The position numbers were made by a program, and so were the translations under genes. The notes beneath the pieces are model-generated. The model had not been told where the DNA came from. It did no database searches and saw nothing but the letters and a program-made list of their open reading frames with translations. Shown here in pieces: positions 48,399 through 60,136 of a stretch of 64,000 nucleotides of DNA. Each line of letters begins with the position of its first letter. Position 1 is the first letter of the stretch. Source of the stretch: Ovis canadensis (taxonomy: Eukaryota; Chordata; Mammalia; Artiodactyla; Bovidae); NCBI RefSeq assembly GCF_042477335.2, contig NC_091251.1, positions 91,093,501-91,157,500 of the forward strand. Reading direction: 5' to 3'.

Positions 48399-49049
48399 CT
48401 ACCCCCTAGATCTCTCCAAAATATTTTGGAAACTACAGCAGGTCAAAATGTGTGAGCCAAACACCTTTCCCTGAATTATCTTGAAAATAAACCTGCAGAA
48501 GAAGATTATCTGAAGTCAGAAAGGAAAGTGCAAAGTGGTAGGAAAAGAAATGAAGATTAGAGTCTCCAGGAAATACAGCCTTCTCTACAAAACCATGGTG
48601 TGGCTTGACAACCACATGGAATAATGTGGGTTCTGAGATATTTTCAAGTGTTTAAAAAAAGAAGTGACGGCAGAATCAGGGAAGACCAGCATGTGTGTTT
48701 AACTCCCCCATAAATATCGATTTGTTCAACTCCCTGTGAAAGAACCAGCAAAAGAATCATAGCTCCTAGATCGAGGTACCTGCTGGCCCAGATGGGGAAG
48801 GGTTAGAGACAGAGCTGCCATCTGGACAAGGTAAGCTGCAGAAGGGAGAATGACATGGGGAGGAAGGGGGAAAAAGAAATGAGTAGAACTAGAATGAGCC
48901 AGAAGGGAGCATGACATGGGGAGAAAGGGAGAAAGGAGGTGAGCAGAGCTAGTATGGTCAAGATTCAGAGAGGGCTGGTGGTGGCCCTAACTCTGACACA
49001 CATTCTCCATCTGCAAAATGGGGATATTGGCAATATCTCTGAGGCAAGG

Positions 49050-49555
49050 TGGTGATGAGTCAGGGTTCTCCAGGGAAACAGAACCGGTAGGATGTATATA
49101 TATAGGGAAAGAGACTTGTAACAAGGAATTGGTTCATGTGATTAAGGAAGTGAGCAAGTCCCAAGGTCTGCAGAGTGAGCTGGCAAGCTGGAGAGATGAT
49201 GATGTAGTTCCAGTCTGAAGATCAGCAGCTCAAGAGTCAGGAAGGACCGATGCTTCGGTGTGAGTCCAGCGGCAGAAAAAAAGGGCCACCATTGCTGTTT
49301 GAAGGCCATCAGGCAGGAATAATTCTCACTCAGAGGAGGTCAGGGTTTTCTACTCTCTTTGGCCTTCAACTGACTTGATGAGGCCTACTCACATTAAAGA
49401 GGGCAACCTGCTTCACTTCATCAAATTATTTAAATGTTAATCTCATCCGAAAAACACTTTCACGGACATCTCCAGAATAATTCTTGACAAAATATCTGGG
49501 CACTTGTGGCCCACTCAAATCGACCCATAAAATTAACCATCATACAAGGTCACGT
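49050..49555. mobile_element. Ancient eutherian repeat, family not assigned
   Basis: It begins GGGTTCTCCAGGGAAACAGA and ends ACCCATAAAATTAACCATCA. These ends recur in many mammalian genomes. The element looks nearly complete (about 500 bp) but old. Confidence 0.5.
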
Positions 49556-49814
49556 TGAGACTGGACCAGACGAACTTGCATCTGTGAATCAGTATATTTG
49601 TATTCAGGTGCATAGATGGTACCCAACTGAGTTAATCACTACAACTGTGTCTTGTTCTTGACCTGAAATTCTCTGTTGTTTCCTAGGTAAAGTGCGTCCT
49701 GGAACTGGGTGGAGACAGTCATGGAAGGGGAAGGTAAGGGGAATAGCAACCAGGGAAGTGTTTCTGTTAGTGGCAGAAGGGTGACAGAGCTGGGACCACA
49801 GCATCTGGGAGACA

Positions 49815-50000
49815 ACTGGAGGCTTCCCTGGCGATCTAGTGGCTAACACTCTGTGCTCCCAGCGTAAGGAGCTGGGTTTCAATCCCTGATCAAAGAACTA
49901 GATCTCGCATGGTGCAACTAAGATTTCGCATGCTGCAACTAAAGATCCCACATGCTGCAACTAAGACCCAGTGCAACCAAATAAATATTTAAACAGAAAA
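49815..50000 (+). mobile_element. CHR-type tRNA SINE
   Basis: GGCTTCCCTGGCGATCTAGT head; three ATGCTGCAACTAA-type repeats; ends ACCCAGTGCAACCAAATAAA. Confidence 0.82.
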
Positions 50001-50264
50001 AGAGAAACTAGAGAAGCCAAAATATAGGGCTCCTAGGGAGGGGGACTGAGGTCAGGCCTTGGCAAGTTGGTGGACTCTCCCCCAGGAAGTCTCAGTGGCA
50101 ACAACCCCTGCCTTGGTTCCTTGAGGCCTGCTTGTTCTATCAGTCTCAGTGCCAGGGCCAGCCAGAGGGCAACCTATGCTCATATCCCCAGTTATAGGCT
50201 ATACAAAGCATCAGTATCTATAAGGTTATACAAAACATCAGCATCATACATACACAGCACCTTT

Positions 50265-50520
50265 GCTGCTGCTGCTGCTAAGTCACTTCAGTCCGGTCCG
50301 ACTCTGTGTGACCCCACAGATGGCAGCCCACCAGGCTCCCCTGTCCCTGGGATTCTCCAGGCAAGAACACTGGAGTGGGTTGCCATTTCCTTAAGTGAAA
50401 GTGAAGTCACTCAGTTGTGTCCGACTCTTCGCAACCCCATGGACTGCAGCCTACCGGGCTCCTCCATCCATGGAATTTTTCAGGCAAGAGTACTGGAGTG
50501 GGGTGCCATTGCCTTCTCCA
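50265..50520 (-). mobile_element. Bov-A2 SINE
   Basis: (GCT)5-AAGTCACTTCAGTCC, two BovA units, ending GTGCCATTGCCTTCTCCA. A 13-bp TSD (ACACAGYACCTTT, one mismatch) lies at 50252-50264 and 50521-50533. Confidence 0.93.
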
Positions 50521-50580
50521 ACACAGTACCTTTAACATTATATAAAACATCAGCATCATACACACACAGTTCTATAAGGT

Positions 50581-51350
50581 TTTATATATATTATTTAATT
50601 TTAATTTTTTAACACCAAAAACACTTTGTATTGGGGTATAGCCCATTAACAATGTAGTGATAGTTTCAGGTGAACAGTGAAGGAGGTCAGTCATACACAT
50701 ACATGTGTCTATTCCCCCCAAAACCCCCCTCCCATTCAGGCTGGCACATAACATTGAGCAGAGTTCCATGTGCTATACAATAGGTTTTTGTCTGTTATCC
50801 TTTTAAATATAGCATGTACTAAATACAGTGTGTATATGATGTTCCCAAAGTCCTTAACTATCCCTTTCCCCCGCACCGCCCCCAGCGACCATGAGTTCAT
50901 TTTCTGGGTCTGTGAGTCTCTGTTTTGCAAGTTCATTTCTATCTTTTCTTTTTAGATTCCACGTATAAGGGGTGTCATTTGATCTTTCTCCTCTGCCTGA
51001 TTTCGCTCAGTATGACACTGTCTGGGTCCATGCATGTTGCTGCAAATGGCCTTATCACATTCTTTTTTAATGGCTTAGTAATATTCATATGTGTGTGTGT
51101 GTGTGTGTGTGTGTGTATGAACGGGTAAAGGAGATGTGGTGTGATGTATGCACCCATCTTCACCCATTCATCTATTGATGGACATCTAGGTTGCTTCCAT
51201 ATCTTGGCTATTGTAAATGGTATTGCAATGAACACTGGGGTGCATGTATCTTTTCATGCCATATTTTTCTCTGGATATACGCCCAGGAGTGGGATTTCAG
51301 AGTCATATGATAGCTCTATTTTGTTATTTTAAGGAACCTCCATACACCCT
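50581..51350 (-). mobile_element. L1, antisense 3' UTR and ORF2 end
   Basis: TTGTATTGGGGTATAGCC, CTGGGTCCATGCATGTTGCT, CATCTATTGATGGACATCTA and GGCTATTGTAAATGGTATTG are antisense L1. It holds a pure (GT)13 run at 51091-51116, expanded within the repeat. Confidence 0.85.
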
Positions 51351-51818
51351 CCATAAAACATCATCATCAAACATACACAGTCCCTGTGAGGTTAGATTAT
51401 AAGCTTAGATTAAATTAAATTAGATGAGGATGCAAAGTCCTTCTTATCAGAAGCTAGCCAGCCACAGAGGCAGCCTCACTCCACAAGCTTCCTCAAAATT
51501 CTGGAAGCGGTGTGCAGGGCACCTGCCTCAATCCCTGGGAGGCAGGATCTCCTAGAAGGTTGGATTTCTCACTCCATTATAGTAGGGCTGGGGTCATGGT
51601 TCCAGAAGCATGTACTTCTGACAATGTAAGTGCAAGTCGAGAGAAATATTCACAAACATGAACGGGCCTCTCCTGGTTCTGGACCAGACTCCACAGCCCC
51701 AAGGACACATCCTCATGTGGAGCTGAGCAGAGTCAACACCCAGGAATCCTCAGGCATCACCTGTGCCCGGCTTGCCAGCATTCCTTTTGTCACAAGAAAT
51801 CATACAGTACTGTGGGTG

Positions 51819-52041
51819 GAGACTTGCCTGGTGATCCAGTGGTTAAGAGTCCGCCTTCAGTGCAGAGGGCTGCAGGGGGGACATAGGATGGATCCCTGAT
51901 CAGGAGCTAGGACCCCACATGCCCCGGGGCAAGTAAGCCTGTGCACCACAACTAGAAAAGCTCCTGTACACTTCAGCTAGAGAAAAGTCCCGGCATGCTG
52001 CAACAAAGACCCAGTGTAGCAAAAAAAAAAGAAGAAGAATT
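51819..52041 (+). mobile_element. CHR-type tRNA SINE with TSD
   Basis: GAGACTTGCCTGGTGATCCA head to GACCCAGTGTAGC and an A-rich tail. The 11-bp TSD TACTGTGGGTG lies at 51808-51818 and 52042-52052. Confidence 0.88.
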
Positions 52042-52284
52042 TACTGTGGGTGATGAGCAACGCTTTGAGAACTGGGCAGAATGCAAAGACTCATTCCCCT
52101 GCTGTCCCTGCTGGGACCCCACACTCAGGAAAGCCATCTGGGTGAGGTCAGATGAGCATGACCAGAGGAAGCAAGGGGCAGGTGGGCAGGGGCTTAACAC
52201 TCAGCTCTAGAGTATGGTTCCTGTGCCACCCTGGGCTAGTTACCCAGCCTCTCTGGGTCTAATTCATCCTCTCTTCTGAAGACA

Positions 52285-52450
52285 ACCCTTCTCATCCTTG
52301 GCTAAAATCACTTGATGAACTTCAAAAAGACAACCACACCTGGACCCCGAGCCAGATGGACAAAATTAGACTCTCTGGGGGTAGAACCCATGAACCGGTA
52401 AGTTAGAAACATTCCAGGTGATTCTAATGCGCACGCCTATCTTTTCGCTT
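52285..52450 (+). mobile_element. MER5-like DNA transposon remnant
   Basis: ACACCTGGACCCCGAGCCAG, AGACTCTCTGGGGGTAGAAC and CATTCCAGGTGATTCTAATG resemble MER5A/MER20. Confidence 0.5.
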
Positions 52451-53019
52451 TCCCCGTTTCTAATCCACTGGTTTGGCAATCAGATAGCCAAGCTTCTAGG
52501 ATGGAGTGGCATGGAGACCGGTAGTGATGAGACTGATTTACGTGGTTCCAGAATTCAAACTGGAGTCACAGGAGCAAATTACAAGGAGGCAGATTTAGGA
52601 TGAGACTCAGAAGAAATTTCTGACCATTCCTGAAATGCCTTTTCTGGAATTGGCTTCATGATGATCAGTCTATGAACCATATAAGATGATTCACTGTGTA
52701 TAAATTTATATTGAACATGCCTGATTTTGTAGAGATAGATAAATTACCTAGCTTAGCAGACTTTACTCCAAATAGCTTTTGATTGTTTCCAAAAATCAAA
52801 CCCATCCCCAAGAGCGATCACAGAGTCACTTCCCACAAGTTCCTTAACCTCCGAGTGTCCGGGACTCCCTGCCCTAAGACAACTGGGAGGCTCACCCACT
52901 TGCCTCACCTGGGTGAGATTTCAGTGAAATAAGAAAGGAATGTGAATGCTCCAGATTCTGCTGGTTGAAACTAAATGAAGGTGAATCCTCATGCCGTCGG
53001 CGAGGATCTGAAAAATGGC

Positions 53020-53255
53020 ATTCATTCCTGGTTCTGAAAGTAGTTATAAGCCTGGACTGGAGAGCTCTCGGCCTAGGCTGGACTCTAGCATCATCACCCA
53101 GTACTGACCTGACTTGACCTCCCTGGATCGCAGTTTCCTCATCTATTAATGGAATTGGGAGGGTCAACTGGGAAGTACTTACACAGATCTTAGCACAGAG
53201 TCTGAAATTTGGCAAATGCTCCATACACACTGATACCTTGTTAATCATTATCACC
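53020..53255 (+). mobile_element. MIR SINE
   Basis: CCTGACTTGACCTCCCTGGA, CGCAGTTTCCTCATCTATTA and ATCTTAGCACAGAGTCTGAA. Confidence 0.6.
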
Positions 53256-55176
53256 CTTGAAGTAAATCCCTACATTTTGACTGTTTTGAAGGGGACCAGG
53301 CTCACATGGATGTGTAAGTCTTGGAATGTTTGTTAGAAAACCTGCCCCACCTCTCTGTGGTCACAGCTTCAGAAAGTGTGTTGATTTCCATTCAAGTCCC
53401 AGGCCTTTGGCTCAGGAGCTCCACTCCTGTATATCTTGTCTGAGCCCGAGAACAGAAGCCAAGGCAAGTGTTTGCTTTGGAACAAAGAAGGAACAAGGAT
53501 GGGTTTCTGGAGGCACTCGCCATTCTGAGGAAGGAGTCATTAGTTTCTCATAAGGTGAAGTGGTGAAGCGGAGTCCATTTTCCTCAGCTTTCTTGCACAG
53601 CTCCTGTGGGTCAGGAGAGGGGTGGAGGGAGGACCAGGGCCCTCCACAACCAGGCCTAGATTTTGAAAATGGACTTGCATATCTTTTGTGTTTTCCAAGG
53701 TTAGGCTAAAAACATATCCAGGTTGCTTGCTCCCGTCTTCTTCTTCATAACTGGATGAGTGTGTGCGTGTGTGCATGTGTGTGTGTATGAGTGAAACACA
53801 GTATGTGTGTAGGGCAAATACTGCTGGGGAAGGTGTCCAGGTGAGCAATCCTGAGTCATTGGCTCTGGAAAATACCACCAGCGCCCGGATATAACTTTCT
53901 AAAGGCTCCTCTCCCTCACTGTGGGATTCAAGAAACTGCTTTCCTGATGGAGCTAAAAGTATCAGCCTGGTTGCAGAAACCCCCACACAGAACCACCCCC
54001 CGAACACACTCAGCCATCACTGAGAAGGGATAGCTGATTTTCCACAGGTGTTTTGTTTCCCCTCCTTCAGCATTCAGATTCACGTTTTGCTTCTAGAACC
54101 ACCATCATTTCATTAAACTTCACTCAAAAACAAGGGGGCAGGCACCCACAGCTCAGAATTTTGTCTTGAATTAGTTTTCTTATTTTGTTGTTGTTAGAGT
54201 CAAAGCACAGACCAAGTGAGATTCAGAGGTGCTGCTGCATGTTGATATCCCCAAAGGTTTCCTTCGTGCCACTTGGCACCAAGAGGCAAGAGTAGCTTCC
54301 TCCCAGCACCCCCACGCCCACCCCCATCTCTCCCCTTCTCCCTGCTGTGGATGGAGGCTGCTGGCGGCAATGGTTCAGGGAGCGTGGAGTTGTCACAGCC
54401 TGTTGTAAGCAGAAGGTGGATGCCAGGGGCTGTCAATGCTTTATCTCTCAACAAACACACGTTACCGCCCTAGGATTTCCATGGAAAGAACTGGGAAGTG
54501 TGGAGAACTCATAATACATAATACCTGCTGCTGAATAAGGATTGTGTGCTTCCATGAGAAACTACTAATATCACTGCTATGCTCCAGAGGTCCATGGGAA
54601 GGTCTAGTCAGGTAGCCTTGTGTGATTTTGCCAAGAATAATCATCTTGCTAGGGGTGGGCAAGAATCAAACATTTAGAGTCCCTTCCAGGAGGCAACATT
54701 GAGCTAACAACTTGACACAAGTTCTGTTATTAAATCTTCGCCACAGCCAGGTGAGACAGGGGAGGGGAAACCGAGACTCATATTGCGTTTCGGTCAGGAG
54801 AGGTGAGGCTGTGCTGTAGTAACAAACAGTTTGAAGAATCTCAGTGGTTCTATGCAATTAGAGTGTACTTGCCACTCACAGAAGCCTTCCATGCAGTTAC
54901 TCCAAAACGCTGGCTACTTTGACCTTTTGGCCCACCATGCCAACTCAAGGCCTCCACTGCCATTGCCACGGCAGGGGAAGAGAGAGACTGGAAGATTGTG
55001 CCTGAGTTTCTCCTTCAGCCCAGAAGTGAACTGCTGCTGCCAGTTCAGTTGCCAGAACTAGTACTATGTCCCCACACGCCTATTGAGTCTTCCATGTGCC
55101 AGGAAGGGCACAGGATATCGGTGAGCGTAGGCGATACTGACCACAGGGAGGTTTAATACCTAGCAGGAAGTAGTGG
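53256..55176. other. Upstream region, mostly single-copy
   Basis: Only the TG repeat at 53756 was recognised. Confidence 0.5.
53756..53797. repeat. TG-rich microsatellite
   Basis: Imperfect GT repeat with GTGTGTGCATGTGTGTGTGT. Confidence 0.85.
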
Positions 55177-55390
55177 GATTTCCCTGATGTCTCAACAGAT
55201 GAAGAATTTGCCTGCAATGCAGGAGACACAGGAGATGCGGGTTTGACCCCTGGGTCAGAAAGATCCCCTGGAGGAGGAAATGGCAAACCCACTCCAGTAT
55301 TCTTGCCTGGGAAATCCTATGAACATGGGAGCCTGGTGGCTGCAGTCAGAAGGGTCACAAAGAGTTGGACATGACTGGGCAACCAAGCAC
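55177..55390 (+). mobile_element. Bov-tA SINE
   Basis: Head TTTCCCTGATGTCTCAACAG and CTGCAATGCAGGAGACACAG, then body GGAGGAGGAAATGGCAAACC and end GTTGGACATGACTGGGCAAC. Confidence 0.9.
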
Positions 55391-55552
55391 AAGGTAGCAG
55401 CTGGCAGAACTAAGGTATCAAGTGAGCTCTGCCTGGAATCAAAGCTCAAACTCTGTCCACGACACTGGGAGCCAGTAAGAGGACTCTTTCCCTCCAGGCT
55501 CAGTTAGCAAGCAGGTCTGTGTGAGCATCCTTGCATAACCTGCTGGGGAGGA

Positions 55553-55756
55553 AAGTGAAAGTGAAAGTCACTCAGTTGTGTCCAGCTCTTTGTGACTCCA
55601 TGGACTACAGTCCATGGAATTCTCCAGGCCAGAATACTGGAGTGGGGAGCCTTTCCCTTCTCCCAACTCAGGGATCTTCTTCCCAACTCAGGGATCGAAT
55701 CCAGGTCTCCCGCATTGCACGCAGATTCTTTACCAGCTGAGCCACAAGGGTGTCCA
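55553..55756 (-). mobile_element. Bov-tA SINE with a 20-bp internal duplication
   Basis: Antisense Bov-tA (AGTCACTCAGTTGTGTCCAG to TTTACCAGCTGAGCCACAAG). CCCAACTCAGGGATC occurs twice in tandem at 55663-55677 and 55683-55697, absent from other copies in the window. Confidence 0.9.
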
Positions 55757-56153
55757 AAGGTAGTCATTAAATAGCAGTAATAAGTCCTTGTATTTGTACA
55801 AAGCCTCCCTGGTTTTCAAGGCTTCTTAAAGTATGTTGGGTCACCAAATCCTTAAAACAACATAGCCAAACAAAAAGGGAAAATTTTCAAACTGAACATA
55901 GCAGAGCTAGTCATTGAATAACCCAGACTAGAACTTAATTTATATACAACCTCATTTGAAGCTCTTCCCAGCCCATCCTACTCTCTGTAAGTTCAGTCTG
56001 GAAAGAGCCCTCCTTTCTACCCAGACTCTCACCCCTCCTCTAAAACGCCACTCTCAGGACACCACACCCTCGCTGGATCCTCTTCTGGGGGATGTCATCA
56101 TTAGCGCATGCAAAGCAATTAATGTGTCACACTGTACAGACTTAGGTTTAAGA

Positions 56154-56163
56154 ACATTTGAGA
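56154..56163. repeat. Target-site duplication, left copy
   Basis: ACATTTGAGA, repeated exactly at 56908-56917. The two copies enclose L1-B, L1-A and U6. Confidence 0.65.
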
Positions 56164-56430
56164 TAGAATTAACTTTTTAATTTTTATTGGATTATAGTTG
56201 TTTTCAGATGTTGTGTTAGTTTCTGCTGTACAGCAAGGTGAATCAACTGTATGTATACACAGGTCCTCTCTTTTTTGGACTCCCTTCCCATTTAGGTCAC
56301 CACAGAGCACTGAGTAGAGTGCCCTGTGTTATACAGCATGTTCTCATTAATTATCTATTTTATGCATAGTATCAACAGTGTATGTATGTCAATCCCAATT
56401 GCCCAATTCCTCCTACTCCCCCTTTCCTCT
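56164..56430 (-). mobile_element. L1 3' segment B adjacent to the chimera
   Basis: Antisense of another L1 3' end type: TTTTTATTGGATTATAGTTG, GTACAGCAAGGTGAATCAAC, CACCACAGAGCACTGAG. It lies between the left copy of the TSD (56154-56163) and segment A. It may be part of the same insertion or an earlier insertion at the same spot. Confidence 0.7.
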
Positions 56431-56434
56431 TTTT

Positions 56435-56800
56435 TTAAAAAAATTTAATTTATTTAAATTGGAGGCTAATTACTTTACAATATTGTAGTGGTTTTTGCCA
56501 TATATTGACATGAATCAGCCATGGGGTTACATGTGTTCCCCATCCTGAACCCCCACTTCCACCTCCCTCCCCATCCCATCCCTCTGGGTCATCCCAGGGC
56601 ACCAGCCCTGAGCACCCTGTCTCATGCATCAAACCTGGACTGGCGATCTGATTCACATATGATAATACACATGTTTCAGTGCTATTCTCTCAAATCATCC
56701 CACCCTTGCCTTCTCCCACAGAATCCAAAAGACTGTTCTTTACATCTGTGTCTCTTTTGCTGTCTCTCATGCAGGGCCCCTCTTCCCTCTTGATGCCCAT
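56435..56800 (-). mobile_element. L1 3' UTR segment A of the U6 chimera
   Basis: Antisense of a bovine-type L1 3' UTR, recognisable by TGGAGGCTAATTACTTTACA, CATGAATCAGCCATG, CATCAAACCTGGACTGGCGA and CCAAAAGACTGTTCT. It starts with an A/T-rich tail at about 56431-56455. About 20 bp (56779-56800) between L1 and U6 are unassigned. Confidence 0.8.
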
Positions 56801-56907
56801 AAAAATCACGGAACACTTGACAGACTTGCACGTCATCCTTGCGCAGGGGCCATGCTCATCTTCTCTATGTTATTCCAATTTTAGTATATGTGCTGCTGAA
56901 GTGAGCT
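56801..56907 (-). pseudogene. U6 snRNA retropseudogene (second U6-L1 chimera)
   Basis: The minus strand begins GCTCACTTCAGCAGCACATA and follows U6 to its 3' end (TTCCGTGATTTTT). It lacks the first two U6 bases. The block AGATGAGCATGGCCCCTGCG is almost unchanged, and there are about 15 differences overall. It is better preserved than the copy at 12238-12343. The bases before it belong to a target-site duplication, which fixes the 5' end. Confidence 0.88.
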
Positions 56908-56917
56908 ACATTTGAGA
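56908..56917. repeat. Target-site duplication, right copy
   Basis: ACATTTGAGA directly after the U6 5' end. It explains why the bases before GCTCACTTC do not match the U6 start. Confidence 0.65.
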
Positions 56918-57064
56918 CAAAATATAGATAACAGGCAGAGTAGGGTGAATGAGAGAGTCTAGAAAATCTGTCTTGAGAAGCCACTAGCTTGTTGAGATGT
57001 GAATAAAGAGGGAATTCATTTCAGATGGAAATTCTTTCTTTTAATTCTCATTCCTTTGTTCTAA

Positions 57065-57182
57065 TCCATTGCATTTTGTTTTGCACAGCTTGTGGGATCT
57101 TGGTTCCCTGACCAGAGATCGAACACAGGCCCTCAGCAGTGAAACCATGAAGTCTTAACCACTGGACCACCAGGGAATTCAC
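57065..57182 (-). mobile_element. CHR-type tRNA SINE, fragment
   Basis: GCTTGTGGGATCTTGGTTCC to GGACCACCAGGGAATTC, antisense. Confidence 0.78.
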
Positions 57183-57214
57183 TAGTCTATTACATTAAAA
57201 AATTTGCTAAGTGC

Positions 57215-57375
57215 CTTTGCATGTACTATTTCATTTAACTTCCTGAACAATTCTGTTAGGGAATTGAGAACTTAGTCAGATCTTTCTTCTCACTGGACAA
57301 AAAACTGAAACCTACAGAAGATGAATGACTAGTCAAACGTCAGAGCAGGCCAGAGCCTGAACTCAAACAAAGAGG
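57215..57375 (-). mobile_element. MIR SINE
   Basis: TGTACTATTTCATTTAACTT, AAAAACTGAAACCTACAGAA and AGTCAAACGTCAGAGCAGGC in antisense order. Confidence 0.6.
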
Positions 57376-57631
57376 CAAAATTGTTAACGAGGAATAATGG
57401 TCGATATTGATGCAACAGTGGTGAAACTATTACATTTAGAGCTAGCTGGCAGTCTATAAATTAATACATTTTATAAAAACCAGGTTTTTAGTATGAAATA
57501 CTTCATACATACAATGGAGCTTAAATACACATATATGATATTTAGAATAATAAAACACTGTATCTACCACCCTGCTTATGTCCAGTGTTCTAAAACAATA
57601 GGTCACTTCAAGCTATAAAAATGACATACTC

Positions 57632-57829
57632 AGGGACTTCCCTGGTGGTCAAGCGGTTAAGAATCTGCTTTACAATGCAGGGGATATGGGTTTGACCCCT
57701 GGTCAGAGAACTAAGATCCCACATGGCACTTAAGCCAGTGTCTTCTAGGGCCTGCATGCCACAATGAAAGATCCTACCTGCCACAACCTAAGACCTGATG
57801 CAGCCAAATGAATGAATATTAAAAAAAAA
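57632..57829 (+). mobile_element. CHR-type tRNA SINE with poly-A and TSD
   Basis: GGGACTTCCCTGGTGGTCAA head, CCTGATGCAGCCAAATGAAT end, then an A-tail. The 15-bp TSD AAAAATGACATACTC lies at 57617-57631 and 57830-57844. Confidence 0.9.
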
Positions 57830-58099
57830 AAAAATGACATACTCTTGGCTCAAAATTCAAATCACCCAGAAGATGGAAACTTTTAAGTCTCTTTTCTCAT
57901 CCTGTCAACCTCTGAATCCCACTCTCCAAGGATAACTGCTGTCAACAATTGGACCCAAAATCTTAATTACATTCATTCTGGAAACAATCCAGATATATAC
58001 ATATCAAGAGTCATAAAAATGTCTAACTTTTGGTCCCATCACCCCACTGTAGGCATTTATCTCAGGAAAAGACCTCTCAGGATGCCCTTCTCATGGCCA

Positions 58100-58215
58100 A
58101 GCTCATTCCCACACAAGTCTGTGCCCTTGTTATTTTCTCTGTCTGGAAGCCTGTCCCTCCAGATTTGCTCATGGTTGGAAGCCCTTCAAGTCTCAGCTCA
58201 GGTGTCAATGCCTCT
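58100..58215 (+). mobile_element. L2 fragment
   Basis: TCTGTGCCCTTGTTATTTTC, TCTGTCTGGAAGCCTGTCCC and AAGCCCTTCAAGTCTCAGCT. Confidence 0.65.
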
Positions 58216-58934
58216 GACAGGTTGCTGGTGGTCACCTCTCTAGACTGGCTCCATTGGAACCAAGTGGCACAGAGTGGGAACATACATTTCGAGTTGAGAG
58301 GATAAATGTCCTCTCAAAACCACCACCAGACTACTCAGATAAGGAGTATACTTGACTCACTTTGGAACCCAGAAGCTACTTCTGCAAAGAAACAGTCCTT
58401 GCAGGGGGTTTCAAGACTTTTAAGTAGCCGGCAGTGTGGGAAGCACCAGCCAGGGGCCATCCTGTCGTTTCTTCCCGCATCAGAAAGGCTGCCTTTCAGA
58501 TGTAGATAGCGCATGGTGGGCCATCTGCCCTCCCTCTCCACCCTGTTCATTCTTGGCTTCTAAAACAAACAAGTGGTGAAGAAAATCTGCTGGGTGAGAG
58601 TCTCTGTCAAAACAACACCTAGTCCTACTTAATTAAGATGAATAATTTGAGCACTCTCAAATCAGACAAGGGAAACATGAAGATTTTCCACAAAAACAGA
58701 AATGTGGCCAAGTGGGAGGGATCCTCAGAAGCCTCCACAGCATTCTGAGTTGGGGGTGGGGGTGGAATGTCTTGCTTAGCCTTGGGGTAGAGAGGTGGGA
58801 GAAGAGGTGAGAAAGGGAAGCCTAGATCTTAATCTAGTACCGCAAACCCTCTTTTTTTCCTCACAGCAAAGTAAAACATATTTACTATAGAGGAGTCAAA
58901 AGAAAAATCAAACCTCACATAATCGGGCCATCCA

Positions 58935-59310
58935 GAAAGGCAATATTTTGTAATGTGCGGTGTTTTTTTGTTTTTTCTTTAGCATAATTATATTTTGAAA
59001 AAACAAAATGTGGTTATGCTATATACTTACTGCCTTTAAACTGCTTTTTTCACTTAATAATATACTGTGAACATTTTCCCATGACATCCAATACTACTCA
59101 ATGCTGTTTTGTTTTTTTTTTTAAACAGCTATTTAGTATCTCCTTGTATGGCTGTATCATCAACCAGCACCCTGTCACTGGAGATTTAGGTTGTCCCCTG
59201 TTTTTATAGGCGGCTTGTTAATGGCTGTTTTTCAAATGCATCCTTGGTTATTTCCTTCAGGACTAATTCCCAGAAGTGTTAAAGGGTGTGTAAAATTCTA
59301 AGAGTTTTTA
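58935..59310 (-). mobile_element. Old L1-like fragment, antisense
   Basis: CACTTAATAATATACTGTGA, AACATTTTCCCATGACAT, GGAGATTTAGGTTGTCCCC and ACTAATTCCCAGAAGTGTTA resemble an old L1 family in antisense. Family assignment is uncertain. Confidence 0.45.
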
Positions 59311-60136
59311 TATACAACCGCTGTGGACAGTACATTCATATGTTGAAGAGCATTAATAAATGTGGTTGACTACCTTATTTTTGGTCTCTTCACCTCTATT
59401 TTTACCGAATGTAGTGACAGTGAGCTAGGAATAATACACAAAGTTTACATTCAGATGGGAATTTCTGTCTTCAAAGGAACTTATATTTTAAAGAAAACCT
59501 CATTTTTGATCTGGACAAATATGAAGCAAATCAATTAAACAGAAAAAAATGATTTATTAATTGATCAGATAAAGATAGAAAATTAATGGGAGACCCTGAT
59601 CTTCCTTGTTTTCTCTCATTACTAAACTAATTACTTAATTATTTAATGTGTTAACTTTGCCATGTGTACATTTCTGTTCCATGTTTGCCTTTTATGGCAA
59701 CGCTAATGACTGGTTGCCCAGTAGCCCTTTCCAACCTCCTTTTCTATTTTCTGCTTCCTACTATGGAAAATGAAAAAGCCAAAACATCCCAGACTCCCTA
59801 GCAGGAGAGGGTGACAAATTTTTGCCCAGTAAGAACCGAGGGGACATCTCTTGCAGGGATCTGGGAAAGTTTTTCCCCTGTTTGACAAAAGGAGAGAGTT
59901 CACAAAACAAGTTCTTATCACCTTGCCCCTGAACCCCATTCCCAGTCATTGAATATTGTCATGTTGGTGCATAAGACTCTAGGAGCTGTGGCAGCCATTT
60001 TATAACCATGAGGCAATACGTGTCAGAATTAAAAAAAAAAAAAAACTCGAATAATGGTTGGTCCTCAATTATATCAGGGAGGCTGTTGAATATACCCTAG
60101 ATTTAACTCTCCAAATACGTATCTTCATGGCTTAAG

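Larger units (their letters stand above)
50197..51393. repeat. Short minisatellite (about 40-bp units) split by a SINE and an L1
   Basis: Units resembling TATAAAACATCAGCATCATA plus CACACACAG and CTATAAGG lie at 50197-50225 (partial), 50226-50264, 50539-50580 and 51351-51393. A Bov-A2 (50265-50520) separates the second and third, and an L1 fragment (50581-51350) the third and fourth. Confidence 0.6.

Noticed and set aside
40260-50520. CRISPR-like array from many similar repeats
   Set aside because: The recurring sequences are dispersed Bov-tA/Bov-A2 SINEs with TSDs, in both orientations and with irregular spacing, in a mammalian genome.
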